Shown piece after piece: positions 1-4,833 of a stretch of DNA of 6,341 nt. Source of the stretch: Candidatus Avimicrobium faecavium (lineage in GTDB: Bacteria; Bacillota; Clostridia; Oscillospirales; Ruminococcaceae); NCBI GenBank assembly GCA_904419105.1, contig CAJFQR010000081.1, forward strand, positions 1 to 6,341, in the 5' to 3' direction. The number at the start of each line of letters is the position of its first letter. Position 1 is the stretch's first letter. Under the pieces are notes generated by a model, which worked only from the letters and a program-made list of their open reading frames with translations, did no database searches and had not been told where the DNA came from. The position numbers and the translations under genes were made by a program.

Positions 1-1
1 G

Positions 2-229
2 ATCGCCTACCTGTTCGAGCAGGTCGGTCTGATCGAGAAGGAGCATGAGGCCCGGTACCTGAAGCTTCTCTCCAATGTGGAGAAGGGCGAGGTCTTCCAG
101 AAGAGCGAGAAGGTAGTATGGCAGTGCGCCAACTGCGGCTACATCCACGAGGGCGAGAAGGCTCCCGAGGTCTGCCCGGTATGCGCTCATCCCAAGGCCT
201 TCTTCCAGATCCACGCCACCAACTATTGA
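2..229 (+). CDS. rbr: Rubrerythrin, C-terminal part (5' end outside window)
   Basis: Seventy-five codons of an open frame that enters from the left edge and stops at TGA 227-229. The visible protein begins in the last helix of a ferritin-like diiron domain: EKEHEARY carries the ExxH iron-ligand motif (residues 12-15 of the visible part). A rubredoxin-like FeS4 domain follows, with CANCGY (cysteines 42 and 45) and CPVC (cysteines 58 and 61), and the protein ends a few residues later. This order, diiron four-helix bundle then C-terminal rubredoxin knuckles, is that of classical rubrerythrin, a cytoplasmic enzyme that reduces hydrogen peroxide with electrons from NAD(P)H:rubredoxin oxidoreductase or rubredoxin in anaerobes. 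All four FeS4 cysteines and the ExxH are present, so this half looks functional. The N-terminal ligands lie outside the window. A hairpin terminator follows 20 bases after the stop. Confidence 0.93.
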   Translation: MAYLFEQVGLIEKEHEARYLKLLSNVEKGEVFQKSEKVVWQCANCGYIHEGEKAPEVCPVCAHPKAFFQIHATNY

Positions 230-248
230 TCGGTGCTTTGATCCAAAC

Positions 249-284
249 AAAAAAGGGTCCGTCCGCCGGGACGGGCCCTTTTTT
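249..284. terminator. Bidirectional intrinsic terminator between rubrerythrin and ECF S-component genes
   Basis: A ten-pair stem, GGGTCCGTCC (255-264) with GGACGGGCCC (269-278), closes a GCCG loop with one G:T wobble. It is flanked by A249-254 and T279-284, which extend the stem and give a U-tract in either direction. It lies between two convergent genes: 20 bases after the rubrerythrin stop and 10 bases after the S-component stop on the other strand, so it probably serves both. Confidence 0.93.
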
Positions 285-294
285 CTATGCTGTC

Positions 295-837
295 TCAGCC
301 GATGGTGAGATGGGCTTTTTCCAATGCGCGCATCACCGGCGGGATCAGCACCAGCTGCAGGATGATGCCCGGCAGCGCCGTGACCAGTGCCCCGGCCAGG
401 AAGGCGGTGAAGGTGTAGCTGCCGCCGGAGGCCAGTGAGAGCAGCGCCATCAGGGCGCCGTTGACCAGTCGGCCGGCGACCATGGCGGTCCCCAGTGCCG
501 TATAGGTGCGCCGGGGACGCTCCTGGCAGCGGAGCAGGCGGTAGCCGATGCCGGAAACGCCGCCGTAGACCGCCAGCTCCGCCATCATGCTCACCCCCAC
601 CGGGAACACCGGAGGCATACCGGTGAAGAGCATTGAGAGCAGCACGGTGAGAGCACCGCAGCCGGCACCGTAGAGGGGCCCTGCCGCCATGCCGCAGAGC
701 AGCACCGGGATGTGCATCGGCAGCAGCACACTGCCGGCGTTGGGGATGGCGTGCAGCGCCTGCGGCAGCACGATGCCAAGCGCCAGGAACAGCGCCGAGA
801 TCACCAGCGCCTTCACCGAGAGGGAGTTCTTTTCCAT
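295..837 (-). CDS. ECF transporter S component (substrate-binding membrane subunit)
   Basis: A 180-residue, very hydrophobic protein with about six membrane spans (roughly residues 8-27, 36-53, 55-73, 80-100, 112-136 and 144-168). It fits the size and topology of S components of energy-coupling factor transporters, which bind a vitamin, metal or other small substrate and dock on the shared EcfA-EcfA'-EcfT module. Helix 1 carries SALFLALG with an A15-x-x-x-A19 spacing like that used to contact EcfT. The segment LLPMHIPVLLCG (38-49) followed by GxLYGAGCGAL is characteristic of a group of clostridial S components of unassigned substrate. Start: ATG 835-837 with AAGGGG (848-853) ten bases upstream. 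No ECF ATPase or T component lies nearby, so it probably shares a housekeeping module encoded elsewhere (a group II arrangement). It has its own promoter and is separated by a terminator from the upstream amidohydrolase. The substrate cannot be read from the sequence. Confidence 0.88.
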   Translation of the reverse strand: MEKNSLSVKALVISALFLALGIVLPQALHAIPNAGSVLLPMHIPVLLCGMAAGPLYGAGCGALTVLLSMLFTGMPPVFPVGVSMMAELAVYGGVSGIGYRLLRCQERPRRTYTALGTAMVAGRLVNGALMALLSLASGGSYTFTAFLAGALVTALPGIILQLVLIPPVMRALEKAHLTIG

Positions 838-875
838 ATCCTATCCGCCCCTTATGGTAAATCTTTTCTGGAGAA

Positions 876-905
876 ATTATAGCGCAGCCGGGGCTGTGGT
901 GTCAA
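876..905 (-). promoter_or_regulatory. Consensus sigma-A promoter of the ECF S-component gene
   Basis: On the minus strand, TTGACA (900-905) and TATAAT (876-881) are both perfect consensus hexamers separated by 18 bases. Transcription should start near 869, giving a leader of about 30 bases before the ATG. The promoter sits just beyond the terminator of the upstream amidohydrolase, so the S component is its own transcription unit. Confidence 0.88.
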
Positions 906-918
906 ATCCCGGCGGAAG

Positions 919-949
919 AAAAAAGCCCGGCAGAGCGCCGGGCTTTTTT
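919..949. terminator. Intrinsic terminator after the minus-strand M20 amidohydrolase gene
   Basis: GCCCGGC (925-931) pairs with GCCGGGC (937-943) around an AGAGC loop, with six A (919-924) and six T (944-949) outside. On the minus strand it follows the amidohydrolase stop by 19 bases and precedes the S-component promoter. Its symmetry would also let it act on the other strand. Confidence 0.92.
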
Positions 950-968
950 AGAAGAAGATCGCGGAAGA

Positions 969-2375
969 TCAATCGTAGTAGGGCATCATGTCGTCGGGGA
1001 CCGGGGTGTAGCTCTTGCCGGCCAGGTCGGCCTTGAGCTCCTCCTTCGCCTTCTCGATGACATCCTTTTTGTCGGTGAACAGGGCCAGCCCGGCCAGAGC
1101 CATAGCCTCACCGGCCTTGACCATACCCTTGGTACCGACACTGGTGCCATAGCAGGAGCAGGACTGCCAGGTATGGGCCGATACAGGGATCGGAGCGCAG
1201 GCAGTGGTGAACTGGGCGGTGGGGGTGATGTAGCTGACATCACCAACATCAGTGGAGCCGCCAGAACACTGGCTCTTGTCACCGTACAGTACCGGCTTAG
1301 GGGCGATACCATGCACCAGATCCTTGGGGTCAATTCCCATCGGCTTACAGGTAGAAGCAATGGCTTCAGGAGAGAAGACGGCGACCATGTTGTCGAGGAA
1401 CTTCTTCTCCTCGTCGGTGTACTCCACCGGATCGGTCTCGCAGAGAGCCTCGTACATGACCTCGTTCATCGTGTAGTTGGGCATCATGTTGTGCATGATG
1501 CTCTTGACCGAGTAGGTCATCTTGGTCTCGGTCATGTGGGCGGCGCCTTCGGCGCAGAGGATCAGACGGCGGACAATGTCCTGCATCTCATCCATCAGGG
1601 GGGCACGTACCGAGTAACGGACCGCAGCGTGCTCCGGAACGATGTTCGGGGCCTCGCCGCCGTCGAAGATGATGTAGTGCAGACGGCCGCCGGGGATAAT
1701 GTGCTCGCGCAGGTAGTTGGCGCCCACATTCATCAGCTCAACGGCGTCCAGGGCGCTGCGGCCCAGCCAGGGAGCGCCGCCGGCATGGGCGGGAATGCCC
1801 TTGAAGTAGAACTCCATCAGCTCATAGGCGTTGTTGGAGCCGCCGCTGACCGCGTCCACATTGGAGGGATGGTAGGTCAGGCAGCAGTCCAGGTCGTTGA
1901 ACACGCCGGCGCGGGCCATATAGCTCTTACCGGAGAGGTTCTCCTCCGCCGGGCAGGCGTAGAAGCGCAGGGTGCCGGGGATGTTCTCCTCCTTCATCGT
2001 GTCCATCAGCGCCGAGAAGGCCAGCACGCCGGCGGTGCCCAGCAGGTTGTGGCCGCAGGCGTGGCCGTAAGCGCCGGGAGTGACCGGATCCTGGACCGTC
2101 TCGCCGGCCTTCTGGCTCAGGCCGGGCAGCGCATCGAATTCACCGAGGATACCGATGATCGGATGGCCGCTGCCATATTCGGCGATGAAGGCGGTCTCCA
2201 CCACATCAACCGGGGAGGTGACCTTGGCCCCCAGGCCCTTGAGGTAGTCCTGCTGCAGCTTGGTGGCGTTGAACTCGCGGAAGCCGGCTTCCGGCTTGGC
2301 CCAGATGTCCAGAGCCATCTTCTCCAGAGCCGCTCTGTGCTTGGCTATATTCTTCTTGATGCTTTCCTTGCCCAT
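969..2375 (-). CDS. M20 family amidohydrolase, AbgB-like (paralogue 1)
   Basis: A 468-residue cytoplasmic metallo-amidohydrolase without signal peptide, close in length to E. coli AbgB (p-aminobenzoyl-glutamate hydrolase subunit B, about 480 residues). Landmarks: GILGEFDALPGL (75-86); GHACGHN (104-110) with metal-ligand positions C107 and H109; PAEEN with general base E144 and ligand E145; YHP with H169; dimerisation (lid) domain from about 185 to 300 with the conserved H197 in the GIPAHAGGAP stretch; GGSTDVGDVS (372-381); and C-terminal HTW with H401. All catalytic positions of the family appear intact. The known family hydrolyses amide bonds in p-aminobenzoyl-glutamate, N-acyl amino acids or dipeptides; the exact substrate is not determinable here. 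ATG 2373-2375 is preceded by AAAGGAG (2387-2393) with an 11-base gap. The gene is monocistronic, with its own promoter and terminator. A paralogue starts 378 bases away on the other strand. No AbgA-type partner is visible. Confidence 0.93.
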   Translation of the reverse strand: MGKESIKKNIAKHRAALEKMALDIWAKPEAGFREFNATKLQQDYLKGLGAKVTSPVDVVETAFIAEYGSGHPIIGILGEFDALPGLSQKAGETVQDPVTPGAYGHACGHNLLGTAGVLAFSALMDTMKEENIPGTLRFYACPAEENLSGKSYMARAGVFNDLDCCLTYHPSNVDAVSGGSNNAYELMEFYFKGIPAHAGGAPWLGRSALDAVELMNVGANYLREHIIPGGRLHYIIFDGGEAPNIVPEHAAVRYSVRAPLMDEMQDIVRRLILCAEGAAHMTETKMTYSVKSIMHNMMPNYTMNEVMYEALCETDPVEYTDEEKKFLDNMVAVFSPEAIASTCKPMGIDPKDLVHGIAPKPVLYGDKSQCSGGSTDVGDVSYITPTAQFTTACAPIPVSAHTWQSCSCYGTSVGTKGMVKAGEAMALAGLALFTDKKDVIEKAKEELKADLAGKSYTPVPDDMMPYYD

Positions 2376-2413
2376 AAAAACTCAGTCTCCTTTCGTGGGA
2401 TTGCTTTGGTTTC

Positions 2414-2442
2414 ATTATACTCTATGGTGCAGGGAGTTGCAA
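2414..2442 (-). promoter_or_regulatory. Sigma-A promoter of M20 amidohydrolase paralogue 1
   Basis: On the minus strand, TTGCAA (2437-2442) and a perfect TATAAT (2414-2419) are separated by 17 bases. The start point should fall near 2407, leaving a leader of about 30 bases with an AAAGGAG site. The -35 hexamer is identical to that of the DUF896 operon promoter further right. Confidence 0.85.
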
Positions 2443-2470
2443 GGAGCATTTCATTTTTCGGAAGGAAATA

Positions 2471-2493
2471 GCCTTTTTTCATAATTTTAAGGC
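2471..2493. promoter_or_regulatory. Possible operator: inverted repeat upstream of the paralogue 1 promoter
   Basis: GCCTT (2471-2475) and AAGGC (2489-2493) form an inverted repeat around a 13-base A/T-rich centre. It lies about 65-85 bases upstream of the predicted start point of paralogue 1, where a LysR-type activator often binds. E. coli abg genes are controlled by the LysR-type AbgR, but no such regulator is encoded here. The arms are only five bases long, so chance is a serious alternative. Confidence 0.2.
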
Positions 2494-2557
2494 GAATGGG
2501 TTGGAAGTTTTGCCACAGAACAGAGACGATTGTTTTTGTAAAAAGGACAGAACGACG

Positions 2558-2633
2558 GATTCTGCCCGACCCGATTCGGCAAAAGCGGGGGAACTTTTTC
2601 CACAAGCCGGGGAGGGGGATGGCGATTCTGCCC
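2558..2633 (+). repeat. Short direct repeat (two copies of GATTCTGCCC)
   Basis: The ten-base word GATTCTGCCC occurs at 2558-2567 and again at 2624-2633, 66 bases apart, in the divergent intergenic region. The spacing is near six helical turns, which would put the copies on about the same face of the DNA. Possible paired regulator sites or residue of a small duplication; nothing else links them to a known factor. Confidence 0.35.
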
Positions 2634-2711
2634 AAAAAAGAGAGCGGCGCTTTGACGCGTAAAATTTTTTGAAGAAATATGCAGTTTGCCCTGCGAAAAG
2701 TGCCGGAAATA

Positions 2712-2720
2712 TGGTACAAT
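2712..2720 (+). promoter_or_regulatory. Extended -10 promoter of M20 amidohydrolase paralogue 2
   Basis: TGG followed by TACAAT (2715-2720) matches the extended -10 form TGnTATAAT with one mismatch. The -35 position at 17-base spacing (2692-2697, TGCGAA) is poor, which fits an extended -10 promoter or one needing an activator. The predicted start near 2727 lies downstream of an in-frame ATG at 2679, so that ATG would not be in the message. Confidence 0.65.
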
Positions 2721-2738
2721 AGCGGTATCCAAGCATCT

Positions 2739-2746
2739 GAGGAGGG
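2739..2746 (+). promoter_or_regulatory. Ribosome binding site that fixes the start of paralogue 2
   Basis: GAGGAGGG at 2739-2746 lies seven bases before ATG 2754. An earlier in-frame ATG at 2679 has no comparable site and precedes the -10 box, so the 25 extra residues it would add are rejected. Confidence 0.85.
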
Positions 2747-2753
2747 ATCTGTT

Positions 2754-4196
2754 ATGGATAAACGAGAGGTATACGGCATCATAGACGCCGCCGGAGAGGA
2801 GCTGGCGGCGCTGAGCGATACGATCTGGGGCTACGCCGAGCTGGCCTTCCGGGAGACCCGGAGCGCCGGCGCGCTGGCCGATGCGCTGGAGCGGGAGGGC
2901 TTCCAGGTGGAGCGGGGCATCGCCGGCATCGAGACGGCGTTCCTCGGGCGGTACGGCAGCGGCCGGCCGGTGATCGGCATCCTGGGGGAGTTTGACGCCC
3001 TCTCCGGCCTGAGTCAGAAGGCTGGCACCGCCGTACGGGAGGCGCTGGAGCCCGGCGGGGCCGGTCACGGCTGCGGGCACAATATGTTCGGCGTCGGCAG
3101 TCTGGCGGCGGCCATCGGCGTCAAGCGGTATCTGGAGAGCACCGGCCGCAGCGGCACGGTGGTGTACTACGGCACCCCCGGTGAGGAGGGCGGCAGCGGG
3201 AAGGCCTTTATGGCCCGGGAAGGGGCCTTTGACGGACTGGACGCGGCGGTGGCCTGGCATCCTTCCGACCAGAACGCAGTGATGACCGGCAGCAGCCTGG
3301 CCAATGTGCAGGTGGCTTATCACTTTACCGGCATTGCCGCCCACGCCGCCGCAGCGCCTCACCTCGGGCGCAGCGCACTGGATGCCGTCGAGCTGATGAA
3401 CATGGGGGTGCAGTTCCTGCGGGAGCATATCATCCCGGAAGCCCGGGTTCACTACGCCATCACCAACAGCGGGGGCTTCTCCCCGAATGTGGTACAGCCG
3501 GAGGCGGAGGTGCTCTACCTGATCCGGGCGCCGAAGAATGCCCAGGTGCAGGAGATCTATGAGCGGGTGACCCGTATCGCAAAGGGAGCTGCAATGATGA
3601 CCGACACCGAGCTGACGGTGGACTTCTACAAGGCCTGCTCCAACCTGATCCCCAACCATACGCTGGAGGCGGTGATCGAGAAAAACCTCGCCGAGGCGGG
3701 GCTGCCGGACTACACCGACGCCGACCGGGCCTTTGCGGCGGAGATCCAGCGGAGCATCGCGAACTTTTCCGACCCGGTGGCCGGGCTGATCGCCAAGGCC
3801 GCCGCCCCGGAGGAGAAGACGATGCTGAGCGGGCATCTGGGCACCGCCATCTGCGACTTCTTTACCCCGTATCATCCGTCCGAGACGGCGATGCCCGGCT
3901 CTACCGATGTGGGAGATGTGAGCTGGGTATGCCCCACCGCCCAGGTGAACACCGCCTGCTATGCCGCCGGGACTCCGGGGCACTCCTGGCAGCTGGTGGC
4001 CCAGGGCAAGGCCCCGCTGGCCCACAAGGCGATGCTGCAGGCCGGCAAGGTGCTGGCAGGCACGGTGATCGACCTGCTCGAGGACCCGGCGCTGCTCGAT
4101 GCGGCCAAACGGGAGCACGCTGAGGCGGTTGGAGACGGCTATCGCTGCCCGATCCCCGCTGGGGTCAAGCCCCGGCCGATGGGCGCAGCCCGCTGA
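2754..4196 (+). CDS. M20 family amidohydrolase, AbgB-like (paralogue 2)
   Basis: A 480-residue cytoplasmic metallo-amidohydrolase, the divergent paralogue of the gene to its left. With the start at ATG 2754 the catalytic half keeps exactly the same residue numbers as paralogue 1: GILGEFDALSGL (75-86), GHGCGHN (104-110) with C107 and H109, PGEEGGSGK with E144 and E145, WHP with H169, dimerisation domain with H197, and LGRSALDAVELMN (204-216). The C-terminal part has a few extra residues: GSTDVGDVSW (382-391) and GHSW with H410. All metal-ligand and catalytic positions appear intact, so both copies should be active. Differences from paralogue 1 cluster at likely substrate-side positions (P84 to S, AEEN to GEEG, YHP to WHP, HAGG to HAAA), suggesting a different or broader amide substrate. 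The family includes p-aminobenzoyl-glutamate hydrolase subunit B and N-acyl amino acid amidohydrolases; the exact substrate is unknown. No terminator follows; the next promoter starts two bases after the stop. Confidence 0.93.
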   Translation: MDKREVYGIIDAAGEELAALSDTIWGYAELAFRETRSAGALADALEREGFQVERGIAGIETAFLGRYGSGRPVIGILGEFDALSGLSQKAGTAVREALEPGGAGHGCGHNMFGVGSLAAAIGVKRYLESTGRSGTVVYYGTPGEEGGSGKAFMAREGAFDGLDAAVAWHPSDQNAVMTGSSLANVQVAYHFTGIAAHAAAAPHLGRSALDAVELMNMGVQFLREHIIPEARVHYAITNSGGFSPNVVQPEAEVLYLIRAPKNAQVQEIYERVTRIAKGAAMMTDTELTVDFYKACSNLIPNHTLEAVIEKNLAEAGLPDYTDADRAFAAEIQRSIANFSDPVAGLIAKAAAPEEKTMLSGHLGTAICDFFTPYHPSETAMPGSTDVGDVSWVCPTAQVNTACYAAGTPGHSWQLVAQGKAPLAHKAMLQAGKVLAGTVIDLLEDPALLDAAKREHAEAVGDGYRCPIPAGVKPRPMGAAR

Positions 4197-4197
4197 G

Positions 4198-4226
4198 TTG
4201 CAACAGCAGGAAAGCTGTGTTACAAT
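4198..4226 (+). promoter_or_regulatory. Sigma-A promoter of the DUF896 / MGMT-like / GH77-like operon
   Basis: TTGCAA (4198-4203) and TACAAT (4221-4226) are spaced by 17 bases, and the -35 begins two bases after the stop of the upstream amidohydrolase gene. The spacer holds a small inverted repeat, ACAGC (4203-4207) and GCTGT (4214-4218) around AGGAAA, which could be an operator under RNA polymerase or a minor coincidence. The expected start near 4233 gives a leader of about 25 bases. No LexA-type box (GAAC-N4-GTTC) is present, although ynzC in Bacillus lies in a LexA-controlled operon. Confidence 0.8.
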
Positions 4227-4242
4227 AGGAAGAAATCAACCG

Positions 4243-4250
4243 AAAGGAGG
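4243..4250 (+). promoter_or_regulatory. Ribosome binding site of the DUF896 gene, deciding between ATG and GTG starts
   Basis: AAAGGAGG at 4243-4250 is a near-perfect Shine-Dalgarno sequence. It lies only three bases before ATG 4254 but nine bases before the in-frame GTG 4260. The longer gap is in the normal range, which favours GTG. Confidence 0.7.
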
Positions 4251-4259
4251 CCGATGCCG

Positions 4260-4502
4260 GTGGATCCGATCATCGAGCGCATCAACGAGCTGGCCCGGAA
4301 GAGCCGGGCCGAGGGCCTCACCGATGAGGAGCGTCTGGAGCAGCAGCGGCTGCGCCGGCAGTATATCGAGGCCTTCCGGCGGGGACTGGACGCCACACTG
4401 GACGGGGTCTTTGTAGAGGATCAGAACGGGCAGGCGGTGCCCATCAAGGAGTATATGAGGGAGCGATATGGCGCCAAAGAGAAAGACAGCCCCAAAGCCT
4501 GA
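4260..4502 (+). CDS. DUF896 / UPF0291 family protein (YnzC-like)
   Basis: A small soluble protein of 80 residues (82 if the ATG at 4254 is used). It shows the family signature: IERINELARKSRAEGLTDEE near the N-terminus, then EQQRLRRQYIEAFR, then a helix GLDATLDGV and the D-x-x-G turn before a charged tail. B. subtilis YnzC has the same plan, a two-helix antiparallel hairpin with a disordered C-terminus. Its biochemical role is unknown; in Bacillus ynzC lies in the SOS-induced yneA-yneB-ynzC operon. I chose GTG 4260 because the AAAGGAGG site is nine bases away from it and only three from ATG 4254, and because many clostridial homologues start MDP as this gives. It is first in a three-gene operon and its last 35 bases overlap the next gene in another frame, suggesting translational coupling. 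Confidence 0.88.
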   Translation: MDPIIERINELARKSRAEGLTDEERLEQQRLRRQYIEAFRRGLDATLDGVFVEDQNGQAVPIKEYMRERYGAKEKDSPKA

Positions 4503-4833
4503 GCCTTTCCGCCGGCGGGTGGAAGAGGCGCTGCTGCGGGTGCCCGCCGGCAGGGTGGTGACCTACGGGCAGCTGGCCCTGTTGGCCGGCAGGCCCCGAG
4601 CTGCCCGGGCGGTGGGAATGCTGATGGCCCAGAACCCGTATGGCGAGCTGCTGCCCTGCCACCGGGTAATCGCGGCGTCGGGACGGCTGTCCAGCCGGAG
4701 CTTCCGAGTGGAACAGGCCCGGAGGCTGCGGGAGGAAGGGGTCGAGGTCTCGGCGGACTACCGGGTGGATCTGTCCCGGTACGGCTGGGACGGTGTGAGC
4801 GAAGAAAAGGAGGGAGAAGCGGGATGCGAGTGA
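4468..4833 (+). CDS. Single-domain MGMT-family protein (alkyltransferase-like, active-site Cys present)
   Basis: A 121-residue protein made of just the DNA-binding/active-site domain of O6-alkylguanine-DNA alkyltransferases. Visible motifs: VPAGRVVTYGQLA (25-37) with the tyrosine that rotates the DNA phosphate; AARAVG (45-50) with the arginine finger R47 of the helix-turn-helix; NP (56-57); and LPCHRVIAASGRLSS (62-76) with acceptor C64 and H65. True alkyltransferase-like (ATL) proteins usually have Trp at the Cys position, so this one could still accept an alkyl group in a one-use reaction. The C-terminal part (RVEQARRLREEGVEV, then VDLSRYGWDG) matches short clostridial MGMT-family proteins rather than full Ogt/AdaB, which have an N-terminal domain and a GGLxRKxxLL motif. 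Likely role: recognition or repair of alkylated guanine, or flagging it to nucleotide excision repair. It begins inside the DUF896 gene (GAGGGAG at 4457-4463 precedes ATG 4468), and its last ten bases overlap the next gene. Confidence 0.9.
   Translation: MAPKRKTAPKPEPFRRRVEEALLRVPAGRVVTYGQLALLAGRPRAARAVGMLMAQNPYGELLPCHRVIAASGRLSSRSFRVEQARRLREEGVEVSADYRVDLSRYGWDGVSEEKEGEAGCE

Larger units (their letters stand above)
2443..2711. other. Divergent intergenic region between the two M20 paralogues
   Basis: The non-coding stretch between the two outward promoters. I see no convincing gene: open frames on either strand are low-complexity shadows without good ribosome sites and run into the promoters. 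It is richer in A/T runs than its surroundings. It holds an inverted repeat at 2471-2493, a ten-base direct repeat at 2558-2567 and 2624-2633, and a near-palindrome CCGATTCGG (2571-2579). TTGACG (2652-2657) could be the -35 of a second, weaker rightward promoter, but no good -10 follows at the right distance. The distance between the promoters leaves ample room for regulator binding. No known riboswitch or T-box structure was recognised. Confidence 0.5.

Noticed and set aside
2453..2467. A CodY-like box (AATTTTC-n-GAAAATT) upstream of the paralogue 1 promoter
   Set aside because: Only about nine of fifteen positions match, too few to call a CodY site.
1173..2471. Long open frame (about 430 codons) on the + strand
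   Set aside because: It is the antisense of the well-supported M20 amidohydrolase. Its translation is rich in G, V, H and A with no domain, and it has no suitable ribosome site.
2679..2753. A 25-residue N-terminal extension of M20 paralogue 2 from ATG 2679
   Set aside because: It precedes the predicted -10 box, lacks a ribosome site, and breaks the exact residue alignment with paralogue 1 that ATG 2754 gives.
2376..2753. A riboswitch or T-box leader for paralogue 2
   Set aside because: The predicted start near 2727 leaves only about 27 bases of leader, and no aptamer or T-box core sequence is present further upstream.
2487..4118. Very long open frame (about 540 codons) on the - strand
   Set aside because: It is antisense to M20 paralogue 2, made of His/Arg/Gly/Pro-rich low-information sequence typical of a GC-rich shadow frame.
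4198..4253. A LexA/SOS box ahead of the DUF896 gene, expected from the Bacillus yneA-yneB-ynzC context
   Set aside because: No GAAC-N4-GTTC or close variant is present. The only symmetry is the short ACAGC/GCTGT repeat.
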